Assembly: GCA_001874265.1 (NCBI GenBank)
Contig: MPDD01000005.1
Span: 1 to 64,000 of the forward strand
DNA length: 64,000 nucleotides
Direction: 5' to 3'
Source: Bacteroidetes bacterium MedPE-SWsnd-G1
GTDB taxonomy: Bacteria > Bacteroidota > Bacteroidia > Flavobacteriales > Flavobacteriaceae
Shown one piece after another: positions 1 to 10,316 of the stretch (the stretch's first letter is position 1; each line of letters begins with the position of its first letter). Under the pieces are notes generated by a model that saw only the letters and a list, made by a program, of their open reading frames with translations, was not told the origin of the DNA and made no database searches. The position numbers and the translations under genes were made by a program.

Positions 1-1508
1 GCACCGCTCATTTCTGACAAATTCAATAAATCTCGAGATTGCACCAATTTCAATGCCTTATCTATATCATAAGAAAAGATGCGATCTTCTTTTGCAAAAT
101 CTACATGCTTGCGAATTTCATTAAATACTTGATCTAATATTTTACTCGACTTTAAAGGTTTTCTAAACTCAAATGCCTGAGCAGCACTTAACAATTCAAT
201 CGCTAATATTTTTTCTAAGTTTTCTATAACGCGCAATGCTTTTCGACCACCAATAGAACCCATACTTACATGGTCCTCTTGACCTAAAGAAGTCGGAATA
301 CTATCCGCGCTGGCTGGGAAGCACAATCCTTTATTCTCACTAACCAATGCGGCAGTTGTATATTGTAAAATCATAAATCCGGAATTCAACCCTGTATCTT
401 GCATCAACAACCTTGGAGTCCCTTCGTATTTTCCTTCTAAAGACAAATATGTTCTTCTATCAGAAATACTACCCAATTCCGCTGCGGCCAAACAAGCATA
501 ATCTAGCGGCAAGGCCAATGGTTGCCCATGAAAGGAGCCTCCACTAATAATTAAATCTTCAGAAATAATAATTGGATTGTCAGTAGCCGAATTCATTTCT
601 ACCTCTACTATTTCCTTTAAATGCAACCAAGCATTTCTAGAACTTCCATGTACTTGTGGCATACATCGAAGAGAATACGGGTCTTGCACTTTGCCACAAT
701 CTATATGTGATTTTCCGATATCAGAATCCTTTAAAAACTTTGCAATTCTTGCAGCAACATGTGTATTGCCTTTATACGGCCTAGTAGCGTGTAATTTTGG
801 ATGAAAAGGCGCTTGTGACCCCATCAATCCTTCTATCATTAATGCACCAATAACATCGGCATGCGAAAGTGTGCTATGCAATTTATCCACAACCATCACG
901 GCATGCGCTAGGATAAATTGCGTACCATTAATTAATGCCAATCCAGCTTTAGGATGTAAAGGAACCGGCTCTAAATTAAATGCATTCAATACTTCTGAAC
1001 TGTGAACTCTTTTCTCTTTATAATAAACTTCTCCTTCGCCCAATAATGGTAGGAACAAGTGCGATAATGGACATAAATCTCCCGAAGCTCCGACAGAACC
1101 TTGTTCTGGAACTACCGGAATAACGTCATTATCAATATGCCATAAAATACGATCAATAATTGTTCTAGAAATACCAGAATGCCCTTGCGATAATGACTGA
1201 ACTTTTAGAATCAACATTAATTTTGCCAAGTCTTCTGAAATAGGATTACCAACCCCAACACTATGACTTAATAAAATTTTACGCTGCAACTCGCTGGTGT
1301 CTTCTGGTGAAATCTTAGTGTCACACAATGGCCCAAACCCTGTATTTATTCCATAAACGGCCTCTTCTTTTTGAGAGGTCTTTAACACAATTTGATGTGC
1401 TTTTTCTATTTTACTTGCAACCGAAGATGAAATTATTGTTTCTAAATTACCTCTTAAAATGGCTAAAACTTTCCCTACAGTTAAATGATCTTCTCCGTAT
1501 TTAAACAT
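1..1508 (-). CDS. hutH: Histidine ammonia-lyase, C-terminus truncated by window edge
   Basis: Open reverse frame from ATG at 1508 running off the left edge (so absent from the ORF track); translation starts MFKYGEDHLTVGKVLAIL and contains GSVGASGDLCPLSH, the Ala-Ser-Gly MIO motif of the HAL/PAL family. Confidence 0.93.
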   Translation of the reverse strand, partial: MFKYGEDHLTVGKVLAILRGNLETIISSSVASKIEKAHQIVLKTSQKEEAVYGINTGFGPLCDTKISPEDTSELQRKILLSHSVGVGNPISEDLAKLMLILKVQSLSQGHSGISRTIIDRILWHIDNDVIPVVPEQGSVGASGDLCPLSHLFLPLLGEGEVYYKEKRVHSSEVLNAFNLEPVPLHPKAGLALINGTQFILAHAVMVVDKLHSTLSHADVIGALMIEGLMGSQAPFHPKLHATRPYKGNTHVAARIAKFLKDSDIGKSHIDCGKVQDPYSLRCMPQVHGSSRNAWLHLKEIVEVEMNSATDNPIIISEDLIISGGSFHGQPLALPLDYACLAAAELGSISDRRTYLSLEGKYEGTPRLLMQDTGLNSGFMILQYTTAALVSENKGLCFPASADSIPTSLGQEDHVSMGSIGGRKALRVIENLEKILAIELLSAAQAFEFRKPLKSSKILDQVFNEIRKHVDFAKEDRIFSYDIDKALKLVQSRDLLNLSEMSG

Positions 1509-1544
1509 ACTCCAACTCCTTTTTAATTTCTTCAAAATTAGCAT

Positions 1545-1552
1545 TATATTTG
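1545..1552 (+). promoter_or_regulatory. Bacteroidota-type -7 element (TATATTTG) for the LysR gene
   Basis: Matches TAnnTTTG, 49 bp upstream of the LysR ATG; no clear -33 TTTG seen. Confidence 0.4.
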
Positions 1553-1564
1553 ATGCTTAACAAT

Positions 1565-1603
1565 ATCAATACTATCAAGTATTGATAATTAATAGTTATC
1601 AAT
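1565..1603. promoter_or_regulatory. Two overlapping inverted repeats in the hutH/LysR divergent intergenic region (candidate operator)
   Basis: ATCAATACT-ATCA-AGTATTGAT (1565-1586, perfect 9-bp arms) overlapping ATTGATAA-TTAATAG-TTATCAAT (1581-1603, perfect 8-bp arms); the second covers the LysR start codon. Confidence 0.6.
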
Positions 1604-2468
1604 GGAGTTGCGTCATATTCATTACTTTTTGGCAGTTGCTGAAGATTTACATTTTCGAAAAGCGGCAGAACGCTTATTTATTTCTCAGCCGGGATTAAGC
1701 CGACAAATAAAGCAGTTGGAAGAAGAATTAGGCTTCCCGTTATTTGAACGTAGCAATAAAAAAGTTTCATTGACCAAAGCAGGAAATTATCTTAAAAATG
1801 AATTTGTACTCACACTTAAAAACATCAATGATTCAGTGCAACATGCACAATTATTACATCAAGGAATTGAAGGAAATATAAACCTTGGCTATGTTGGCTC
1901 AGCCATGCAAAACGTGATTCCAAGTCTATTACATCGCATAAATGAAAATCTTCCAAATCTTCATTATAATTTAAAGGAAATGGAAAATCCTGAACAAATT
2001 GATGCACTGCTTACTCAAGAAATTGATCTTGCATTTGTACGTATGAACCAAGTTCCATCGGGTTTAAAAATAAAACCGATTTTTGAAGATACTTTTTCTC
2101 TAGTCCTGCCAAAAAATCACCCAATTAATCAAAGTAATTTTAAAAACCTTTCACAATTTAAAAACGAACAATTTATTCTTTTCGATCAATCATACAGTCC
2201 TAACTACTATGCTCAGGTGATGCAAATTTTTAGTGATAGTGGGTTTACACCCAGCATTTCTCACAATACAGTTCATGCAAGTACCATTTTTAAACTGGTC
2301 GAGAACAATTTTGGAATAGCCATTGTTCCTAGCACGCTTCAATTAGGGTATCAAATGAATATTAAGTTTATTGAATTGAAAAAAATAAAACAACGAACTG
2401 TTTTATCAGTTGCATGGAATGCCTCTAATAGAAACCCAATTTTAGAAAACATACTTCAACTTATATAG
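1602..2468 (+). CDS. LysR family transcriptional regulator
   Basis: N-terminal MELRHIHYFLAVAEDLHFRKAAERLFISQPGLSRQIKQLEEELGFPLFER is a classic LysR HTH; divergent from hutH. Confidence 0.95.
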   Translation: MELRHIHYFLAVAEDLHFRKAAERLFISQPGLSRQIKQLEEELGFPLFERSNKKVSLTKAGNYLKNEFVLTLKNINDSVQHAQLLHQGIEGNINLGYVGSAMQNVIPSLLHRINENLPNLHYNLKEMENPEQIDALLTQEIDLAFVRMNQVPSGLKIKPIFEDTFSLVLPKNHPINQSNFKNLSQFKNEQFILFDQSYSPNYYAQVMQIFSDSGFTPSISHNTVHASTIFKLVENNFGIAIVPSTLQLGYQMNIKFIELKKIKQRTVLSVAWNASNRNPILENILQLI

Positions 2469-2506
2469 CACAGATTCTGGAAAAAAGACATCATTATCTT
2501 TTTTAC

Positions 2507-2514
2507 TATATTTG
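2507..2514 (+). promoter_or_regulatory. Bacteroidota -7 element (TATATTTG)
   Basis: TAnnTTTG match 17 bp upstream of the Rrf2-family ATG. Confidence 0.35.
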
Positions 2515-2531
2515 AATTCTAAAGGAAATCT

Positions 2532-2981
2532 ATGCTCTCAAACGCTTGTAAATATGCAATTCGATCCGTTTTGTATTTGGCAATTCACTCAAATGAATTA
2601 AAAAAAATTGGGGTGAAGGCTATTACTGAAGAGCTAGAAACTCCTCAACCTTTTTTAGCAAAATTATTACAACAATTATCGAGAGACAACTTGGTGTCTT
2701 CTACTAAAGGCCCTAATGGTGGTTTCTTTTTAAGTGATATAGACAAACAAAATACCATTTGGAATGTTATTGAAAGTATAGACGGAACTGATAAATTCGA
2801 TAACTGTTTTTTGGGGTTGAAAAAATGCAATGGCGAAAATCCATGTCCTGTACATTTTATTGTTGTTCCATTTAAAGAAACCATTTTAGCAGATTTTAGA
2901 GATAAAACTATTGAAAAATACGTGGCTTCAATGGAAGGTACAAGACAAGTAATTACACTTAAAGATTTAGATAGCTTCTAA
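2532..2981 (+). CDS. Rrf2 family transcriptional regulator
   Basis: MLSNACKYAIRSVLYLA...FLAKLLQQLSRDNLVSSTKGPNGGFFL is the Rrf2 wHTH; C-terminal CFLGLKKCNGENPC cysteines. Confidence 0.93.
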   Translation: MLSNACKYAIRSVLYLAIHSNELKKIGVKAITEELETPQPFLAKLLQQLSRDNLVSSTKGPNGGFFLSDIDKQNTIWNVIESIDGTDKFDNCFLGLKKCNGENPCPVHFIVVPFKETILADFRDKTIEKYVASMEGTRQVITLKDLDSF

Positions 2982-3429
2982 TAATTTTATTAGCAAGGTC
3001 AGCAATCCAAATTCTAAATATTCAACAATTACTTTTTTTTATCCTTTAGAATTAAAGTGTTCTATAGAATAGCATAAACTATCATTTGTTAGTTGAAGGC
3101 TTCAGAAGAAAAAGTCTAATTATAGCGTTCCAAATAACTAAACCATAAAACTAATTTAGAAGCTTAATAATATTGAATGACAATTCTTCGTAAAGCCTTC
3201 CTACTAACCAAATCATAAAAAGAAAACTTGAAATCGATGTTCTAATCAAGTTTTGTTTAAAAAGTGTTTTGTCTTCTAAACAAAGAAAAATGATAAAATC
3301 CATACAAGTTCTGATATTTATCATATTTGATAAATTAATTCAGTTCTGAATAGAATCGCTAAAATAAAATGATGAGGACTAAAAAAACTCGGAAATTTCC
3401 TCCTAGCTTTTTCAATTTGATTAGAAAAG

Positions 3430-3996
3430 TTATTTAATTTTTAATTGCCAACTAGCCTCTCCTTTTTCTAATGTATAAATTACTTCTTCTTGATATTCCA
3501 CAGGCTCAGAATTAATATCTTCGTTTAAATAGATTGGGAAATAACGTATCAATCGATCGCTTTCAAAAACAAAAGTATCATGCCCCTTATAGGCTTCGAA
3601 CAATGCGCCCTCTTCAAAATCTTTTTCAGTAAACTCCGGAATATAAATAGGTGTGACACTTTTATCTTGGTTCGAAGCGTATCCGTAAACATTAGCGTAA
3701 CTTCCTGAACCAGCCGATTGTGTAACTATATACAATTCGTCATAACCATTATTATCAAGATCTGTAACTTTAATTTCCATTACTGGATCAATATCCGTCA
3801 AGGAAAATTCGTTGTTGATTTTAAATCCTTTCGTTTCAATTATTAAAGAGGCTAAACTTGCACTTTCTGAAATTTCCTCAGAAACAATAAAAACCTTTTC
3901 TGTAGAAGTCGGAAACTCTTTTTTTACATGTTGCTGTATTTTCTTTTCACATGAAATAAAACAAGCTAATATACACGCAACTAAAATTATTCTCAT
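3430..3996 (-). CDS. Putative lipoprotein of unknown function
   Basis: 188-aa ORF with N-terminal hydrophobic stretch and lipobox-like ACFISC. Confidence 0.7.
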   Translation of the reverse strand: MRIILVACILACFISCEKKIQQHVKKEFPTSTEKVFIVSEEISESASLASLIIETKGFKINNEFSLTDIDPVMEIKVTDLDNNGYDELYIVTQSAGSGSYANVYGYASNQDKSVTPIYIPEFTEKDFEEGALFEAYKGHDTFVFESDRLIRYFPIYLNEDINSEPVEYQEEVIYTLEKGEASWQLKIK

Positions 3997-3998
3997 CT

Positions 3999-4850
3999 TT
4001 ATTTTTTATAGAATGGTGAATGTTTTGCCAAGTATTTCAATGTAATTTTATAAGCATCTTGAGTATTCCAAAATGAAGTATGGTCTTTATTAAAAATACT
4101 ATTTCCTTTATCGTTATAAATATGGACTCTTATCGATGTTGAATAATTCTGAATATTTGTAGAAACTCCAAATGAAGTAGATTTACTTTTTCCATTTCCA
4201 AATATATCTCCAACTATATGACCATGACTATCTACATAAGGCTTACCTTTACTTTTGGAAGTTGTAGTGGAAGAACCAACGTTGGACTGGTTTGTTTTCT
4301 GGACGGTAACTATACCTTGAATAACAAATTCAACTCCAAGAATATTACAAATTTCGCCCATTGTATAGCCATCAATATTGTTATTCTGAACTCCTGCTTT
4401 TATCAATAAAGCATTTGTAGTTCTAGGTTCTTGAAATTGTAAACCGCTACTGTATTTGTCAAAAATATCGTAAGATTCTTCTTGAATTTTGGAAGACATT
4501 TGATCGGAACTAAATTCTTGATCTCTTATAAATCCAAATGGTAAAACCGCTACTTTATTGTGATGACTCGCCAAATCTGAATCCGGTTTAGATTTCGTAT
4601 CGAATTTATTGAAAAACTGTATTCTACCAGATGAAAACGTAATTTTAACAATATCAGCAACCTTCACCGTATAGTCAATACTTTCATTTTGATACACAAA
4701 ATGGACATCATTGTCAGAGATAGATTGAACTTTACCAATCATTTCTTCCCCGTTGGTTTTTAAAATGACATCATTTATTTCAGGAGTTTGCGCACCTAAA
4801 GAAAATGAACATAATAATAGCAGAACGAAATAAACCCAACTCTTTTTCAT
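3999..4850 (-). CDS. Secreted protein of unknown function
   Basis: Signal peptide MKKSWVYFVLLLLCSFSLGAQ followed by a 283-aa coherent ORF; 2 bp from the lipoprotein gene. Confidence 0.75.
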   Translation of the reverse strand: MKKSWVYFVLLLLCSFSLGAQTPEINDVILKTNGEEMIGKVQSISDNDVHFVYQNESIDYTVKVADIVKITFSSGRIQFFNKFDTKSKPDSDLASHHNKVAVLPFGFIRDQEFSSDQMSSKIQEESYDIFDKYSSGLQFQEPRTTNALLIKAGVQNNNIDGYTMGEICNILGVEFVIQGIVTVQKTNQSNVGSSTTTSKSKGKPYVDSHGHIVGDIFGNGKSKSTSFGVSTNIQNYSTSIRVHIYNDKGNSIFNKDHTSFWNTQDAYKITLKYLAKHSPFYKK

Positions 4851-4891
4851 AGCCTAATAATTAGATTGACTTTAAAGTTAACAAAAAATGA

Positions 4892-7024
4892 TTACTTATA
4901 TTTCATAGATAATTGAATTCGCTTCCGTTGCACGTCCACTTCTAGCACTTTTACTATGACTTGTTGATGCAGTGCAACAACTGAAGAAACGTCAGACACA
5001 TATTTATCTGCCAAATTCGAAACATGCACCAGACCGCTTTCTTTAACCCCTACATCCACAAAACATCCAAAATTTGTAATGTTATTTACAATCCCCGGTA
5101 ATAATTGTCCTTCTCGTAAATCGTTAATGGTCCTTATATCTTTATTAAATGTAAATACTTTAGCCGTTTCTCTCGGGTCAACCCCAGGTTTTTCTAATTC
5201 GGAAATGATATCCTTTAAGGTTGGTAAACCCACAGTATCTGTGCAATACTTCTGTAAATTTATTTGTTGTAGAACCGATTTATTTCCAATTAACTCATCA
5301 ACCGATTTTCTTTCATCCTTTGCCATTTTGTTTACCAATAAATAACTTTCTGGGTGCACAGCCGAATCATCTAATGGATTCTTAGCATCTTTAATTCTTA
5401 AAAATCCTGCTCCTTGTTCAAATGCCTTGGCTCCCAATCTCGGTACTTTCTTAATCTCATTTCTCGATTCAAACGCGCCATTTTCATTTCGATACGCCAC
5501 AATATTTTCAGCCAATTTTGGTCCAATACCCGAAACATAACTTAACAAAGGTTTACTTGCAGTATTGATGTTTACGCCAATAGTATTAACACAACTTTCA
5601 ACAACAGCATCCAATGATTTTTTGAGTTTCGATTGATCTACATCGTGCTGGTACTGTCCCACTCCTATAGACTTGGCATCTATTTTAACCAACTCAGCCA
5701 ACGGGTCTGCCAAACGTCTTGCAATAGAAACAGCTCCACGCACCGTTACATCATAATTCGGAAATTCTTCTCGTGCAATTTTTGAGGCAGAGTAAATCGA
5801 GGCCCCTGCTTCACTTACAACAAATACTTGAAGTTCTGAATCAAATCTAATTTTACGAATCAACTGTTCCGTTTCTCTAGAAGCTGTTCCGTTACCAATT
5901 GCAATGGCCTCAATTTTATGCGCATTTACTAAGGAACTAATTTTCTTCATAGCCTCTATAGCTTTGTTCTGTGGCGCATGCGGAAAAATGGTTTCGTTAT
6001 GTTTTAAATCACCTTGCGCATTTAAGCAAACCACCTTACAACCAGTTCTAAATCCAGGATCAATACCTAAAATTCGTTTCTCACCTAAAGGTGATCCAAG
6101 CAACAACTGCTTTAAGTTTTTAGCAAATACATTAATGGCTGTTTCGTCCGCTTTCTCTTTAGCTTTTGCTTGAATTTCATTCGATAACGCTGGCAGTAAC
6201 AAACGTTTATAAGCATCTTTAATAGCCAACGCTATTTGATCTGCACACTCATTGTTTGATCGAATAATTCTACTTTCAATTTTATCCAAAGCCCGTTCAT
6301 TATCTATTTCAATTTTTAGCCGAATAAAACCCTCCTTTTCAGCGCGTAAAATGGCTAATAATCTATGCGAAGGACATCTACTTAAAGACTCTGACCAATC
6401 AAAATAATCTCTAAATTTTTGTGCTTTTTCATCCGTAATTTTTGCCTTAACTCCTTTGGTAGTAATCTGTGCAAACTTTTCTAATTGCCAACGAATATTA
6501 TTTCTGATATCAGTTCGTTCATTTATCCACTCTGCAATAATATGTCGCGCACCGTCCAATGCATCGTCTTCATTTGTTACTTTCGCATTCACATATTTAG
6601 AAGCGATATAATCCAAATCATTTGCGCGTTGACTCATGATTATTTTGGCTAAAGGCTCCAATCCATTTGCTCTAGCAGTTTCTGCCTTTGTTTTACGCTT
6701 CTTTTTATACGGCAAATACAAATCTTCTAAGACAATCAAATTATCAGAACTTTCAATTTTCCGCTGTAATTCGTCCGTTAAAACCTCTTGTTCTTTAAGT
6801 GCTTTTAAAATGGATGATTTCCGTTTTTTTAATTCTTCAAATTGCTCTTTAAACTTTACAATATATCCAATCTGAACCTCATCTAAATTCCCCGTACGCT
6901 CTTTACGATATCTAGAAATAAAAGGAACGGTGCAGTCTTCATTTAACAATTCAACTGTATTGCTAATTGATGCTTCTGACAGGTTGGTAAAATTCTTTAT
7001 AAATTGAATTAATTGGCTACTCAT
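4892..7024 (-). CDS. tex: Tex-family RNA-binding transcriptional accessory protein
   Basis: 710 aa; YqgF-like ILGIDPGFRTGCKVVCLN, HhH region (GIGPKLAENIVAYRNENGAF) and C-terminal S1 domain (GIVNNITNFGCFVDVGVKESGLVHVS). Confidence 0.95.
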   Translation of the reverse strand: MSSQLIQFIKNFTNLSEASISNTVELLNEDCTVPFISRYRKERTGNLDEVQIGYIVKFKEQFEELKKRKSSILKALKEQEVLTDELQRKIESSDNLIVLEDLYLPYKKKRKTKAETARANGLEPLAKIIMSQRANDLDYIASKYVNAKVTNEDDALDGARHIIAEWINERTDIRNNIRWQLEKFAQITTKGVKAKITDEKAQKFRDYFDWSESLSRCPSHRLLAILRAEKEGFIRLKIEIDNERALDKIESRIIRSNNECADQIALAIKDAYKRLLLPALSNEIQAKAKEKADETAINVFAKNLKQLLLGSPLGEKRILGIDPGFRTGCKVVCLNAQGDLKHNETIFPHAPQNKAIEAMKKISSLVNAHKIEAIAIGNGTASRETEQLIRKIRFDSELQVFVVSEAGASIYSASKIAREEFPNYDVTVRGAVSIARRLADPLAELVKIDAKSIGVGQYQHDVDQSKLKKSLDAVVESCVNTIGVNINTASKPLLSYVSGIGPKLAENIVAYRNENGAFESRNEIKKVPRLGAKAFEQGAGFLRIKDAKNPLDDSAVHPESYLLVNKMAKDERKSVDELIGNKSVLQQINLQKYCTDTVGLPTLKDIISELEKPGVDPRETAKVFTFNKDIRTINDLREGQLLPGIVNNITNFGCFVDVGVKESGLVHVSNLADKYVSDVSSVVALHQQVIVKVLEVDVQRKRIQLSMKYK

Positions 7025-7036
7025 AATTGATTTTCA

Positions 7037-7063
7037 TAAAAAACCCTGAATAAATTCAGGGTT
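7037..7063 (-). terminator. Intrinsic terminator downstream of metG
   Basis: AACCCTGAA-TAAA-TTCAGGGTT stem-loop (7042-7063) followed on the minus strand by a T-run. Confidence 0.75.
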
Positions 7064-7087
7064 CAAATAGTCTTTTAAAAAGGTGAG

Positions 7088-9142
7088 TTAACTCACGCTT
7101 TCTCCATTATTTACTTCTCTTTCTGGCTCAATAAAGGCTAGTTTACCATCCATAGTGTCAGTCATTAAAATCATCCCTTGACTTTCAACTCCTCTAATTT
7201 TTCGAGGTGCCAAATTGACCAACACACTTACTTTTTGCCCGATAACGTCTTCCGCTGAAAAACTTTCTGCGATACCGCTAACAATAGTTCTAGTATCAAT
7301 ACCAACATCGACTTTCAGTTTTAACAACTTCTTTGTTTTTGGAACTTTTTCGGCTTCTAGAATCGTTCCAATTCTAATATCTAATTTTGTAAAATCATCA
7401 AAAGAAATAATGTCCTTTTGAGGCTCTACTTCTTTATTTGCAATTTCATTTGCAACTTTTGTAGCCTCTAACTTATCTAATTGCGCTTGAATGTCTTTGT
7501 CCTCTATCTTAGCAAATAATAATTCAGCCTTTCCAATTTGATGACCAGATGGCAATAAAACTTCCTTTTCTGCTATAGCACTCCAAGAGTTCTCTATTCC
7601 ACTCGAACCGGCATTCAGTATCCCTTTTAACTTCTCTGATGTAAATGGTAAAAATGGTTCGGATAAAGTTGCTAATGCTGTCGCAATTTGTAAAGCAACA
7701 TTCATAATAGTTTCTACTCTTTCAGGATTTTCTTTTACCTGCTTCCATGGCTCTTCATCTGCCAAGTATTTGTTTCCTAAACGAGCCAAGTTCATCAATT
7801 CGCCCATCGCTTCTCTAAATCGATAACGCTCTACAGAATTTGCAATGATTCCAGGATACTCCTTTACTTTTGCAAGGGTCTCTTCATCAACTTCAGAAAA
7901 CTCTCCTGCTGTTGGAACAATTCCATCATAATATTTATTTGTTAGCACCACAACTCGGTTTATAAAGTTTCCGAAAATGGCAACCAACTCACTGTTATTT
8001 CTTGTTTGGAAATCTTTCCAAGTAAAATCATTATCCTTTGTTTCTGGCGCATTCGCTGTTAATGCATAACGCAATACATCTTGCTTTCCAGGGAAATCTT
8101 CTAAATATTCATGCAACCAAACAGCCCAATTCTTAGAAGTAGAAATCTTGTTTCCTTCTAAATTTAAAAACTCGTTGGCTGGCACATTCTCTGGCAATAT
8201 GTAGTCGCCATGTGCTTTTAACATTGCTGGGAAAATGATACAATGAAATACGATATTATCCTTCCCAATAAAGTGTACTAATTTAGTGTCTTTATCTTTC
8301 CAATAGGGCTCCCAATCTTTTCCATTTTCTTTTGCCCATTCTTTAGTAGAAGAAATATATCCAATCGGCGCATCAAACCATACATACAGCACTTTTCCTT
8401 CGCCTCCTTCTACAGGAACGGGAATTCCCCAATCCAAATCACGTGTTACCGCTCTTGGTCTTAAACCATCATCTACCCATGATTTCACTTGACCCAGTAC
8501 ATTGCTTTTCCAATCGTTTTTATGGCCTTCTACAATCCATTCTCTTAACCAAGATTCGTATTTATCTAGTGGTAAAAACCAGTGTTTAGTTTGCTTTAAA
8601 CTGGGCACATTACCGGTAATTGCCGATTTCGGGTTGATTAAATCTGTAGCATTATGACTCGTTCCACATTTTTCACATTGATCTCCATAACTCTCTTCAT
8701 TTCCACACTTTGGACAGGTTCCAATAACAAATCTATCTGCTAAAAACTGATTTGCCTCTTCATCGTATAATTGCTCATCTACCTTTTCAATAAACTTGTC
8801 ATTCTCATACAAATTCTTGAAAAATTCTGATGCTGTTTCATGGTGAACCGGTGCTGAAGTTCTTGAATAATTATCAAACGTAATTCCAAATTCATTGAAG
8901 GAATTTTTAATGATTGTATGATATTTATCTACCACTTGTTGCGGTGTAATTCCCTCCTTTTTTGCTTTTAAAGTAATTGGCACTCCGTGCTCATCAGAAC
9001 CACAAACAAAAGCAACATCATGCCCTTGCATTCGCAAATAGCGCGCATAAATATCTGATGGTACGTAAACGCCTGCTAAATGTCCAATATGAACAGGGCC
9101 GTTTGTATAAGGTAATGCCGATGTAATGGTATATCTACTCAC
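7088..9142 (-). CDS. metG: Methionyl-tRNA synthetase with C-terminal tRNA-binding domain
   Basis: [37 protein letters not shown] zinc motif, [12 protein letters not shown]-terminal EMAP-like domain. Confidence 0.98.
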   Translation of the reverse strand: MSRYTITSALPYTNGPVHIGHLAGVYVPSDIYARYLRMQGHDVAFVCGSDEHGVPITLKAKKEGITPQQVVDKYHTIIKNSFNEFGITFDNYSRTSAPVHHETASEFFKNLYENDKFIEKVDEQLYDEEANQFLADRFVIGTCPKCGNEESYGDQCEKCGTSHNATDLINPKSAITGNVPSLKQTKHWFLPLDKYESWLREWIVEGHKNDWKSNVLGQVKSWVDDGLRPRAVTRDLDWGIPVPVEGGEGKVLYVWFDAPIGYISSTKEWAKENGKDWEPYWKDKDTKLVHFIGKDNIVFHCIIFPAMLKAHGDYILPENVPANEFLNLEGNKISTSKNWAVWLHEYLEDFPGKQDVLRYALTANAPETKDNDFTWKDFQTRNNSELVAIFGNFINRVVVLTNKYYDGIVPTAGEFSEVDEETLAKVKEYPGIIANSVERYRFREAMGELMNLARLGNKYLADEEPWKQVKENPERVETIMNVALQIATALATLSEPFLPFTSEKLKGILNAGSSGIENSWSAIAEKEVLLPSGHQIGKAELLFAKIEDKDIQAQLDKLEATKVANEIANKEVEPQKDIISFDDFTKLDIRIGTILEAEKVPKTKKLLKLKVDVGIDTRTIVSGIAESFSAEDVIGQKVSVLVNLAPRKIRGVESQGMILMTDTMDGKLAFIEPEREVNNGESVS

Positions 9143-9252
9143 AAAAATGAATTTTAATCTTTGATTGCAAAAGTACTCAATCCGACTGATAGGTTAAAAT
9201 GAGAATGATTTTTTCTTTACTTTTGATAGCATCTAATAATTAACCCATTTCA

Positions 9253-10233
9253 ATGTTAAAACAACTTCTGTTATTCGTATTTTCTTTTAGTATTACTCTT
9301 AGCTATGGTAATAATTTTAAAAGTGACTTAATTAAACCGCCAAGTCTTAAGAAAGGTGATACCATCTTGATAGTTGCTCCGGCAGGAAAACTTAAAAATT
9401 TAGAGGCAATACAAGCAGGAATTGACCTTGCCGAACAATGGGGTCTAGTTGTGAAGTTAGGTAAATATGTGTTAGGAGAAAGTAGTTCCTTTTCAGGCAC
9501 TGATCAAGAGCGCTTAGATGATTTTCAAAAAGGATTAGACAACCCAAATATTAAAATGATTTGGGCAGGTCGCGGTGGTTATGGAGCTGTCAGAATTATT
9601 GATGATTTAGATTTTACAACTTTTAAAAAACACCCCAAATGGGTCGTTGGTTATTCTGATATTACAGTTTTACATAACAAATTACACGCGTTAGGATATC
9701 AGAGCATTCATGCACAAATGCCAAGTACGTTGGATTTAAAAGATCCCATTCAAGAACCATCTATACAATCACTTTATCAAGTGTTATTTGGTAAAAAATT
9801 AAAATATAGTTTAGAAGGGAACGGAAACAATAGAATTGGAAAGCGTAGAGGTACTTTAGTTGGAGGGAACCTATCCATATTATACAGTATGCTTGGTTCT
9901 GATACAGATTTGGATACTACTGGAAAAATCATCTTCATTGAAGACGTTGGTGAGTATTTATATCATATCGATCGTATGCTGATTAGTTTAAAAAGAGCAG
10001 GATATTTTGAAAAGGCCGCTGGACTAATTGTTGGTGATTTTAGATTAAAAACAAATGATAGCAATCCTTTTGGTAAAACATTACAAGAAGTGGTTTTTGA
10101 AGCCATAGAAGGAACTGATTTTCCAGTAATCTTCGATTTTCCTGCAGGTCATATTGATGATAATAGAACATTAGTTTTTGGAAGTGACGTGAAATTAAAT
10201 GTAACCAAAAATGAATCTAAGTTGTCATTCTGA
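9253..10233 (+). CDS. LD-carboxypeptidase (peptidase family S66)
   Basis: PPSLKKGDTILIVAPAGK, WAGRGGYGAVRIIDDLD, GTLVGGNLSILYSMLGSD; stop codon lies inside the downstream repeat. Confidence 0.93.
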   Translation: MLKQLLLFVFSFSITLSYGNNFKSDLIKPPSLKKGDTILIVAPAGKLKNLEAIQAGIDLAEQWGLVVKLGKYVLGESSSFSGTDQERLDDFQKGLDNPNIKMIWAGRGGYGAVRIIDDLDFTTFKKHPKWVVGYSDITVLHNKLHALGYQSIHAQMPSTLDLKDPIQEPSIQSLYQVLFGKKLKYSLEGNGNNRIGKRRGTLVGGNLSILYSMLGSDTDLDTTGKIIFIEDVGEYLYHIDRMLISLKRAGYFEKAAGLIVGDFRLKTNDSNPFGKTLQEVVFEAIEGTDFPVIFDFPAGHIDDNRTLVFGSDVKLNVTKNESKLSF

Positions 10234-10297
10234 GCGGAATAAAATGAAGTGAAGAATCTCGAGAATAAAGATTCTTCGTTACACTCAGAATGACAAC
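10221..10297. repeat. Palindromic repeat element, copy 1
   Basis: Perfect outer arms GTTGTCATTCTGAG/CTCAGAATGACAAC and inner arms GAAGAATCT/AGATTCTTC; shares its sequence with copy 2 at 10635-10718. Confidence 0.9.
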
Positions 10298-10316
10298 GTG
10301 AAGCGAATTGCTAATA

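Noticed and set aside
577-804. 75-aa plus-strand ORF
   Set aside because: Antisense to hutH, whose frame is strongly supported; no family resemblance
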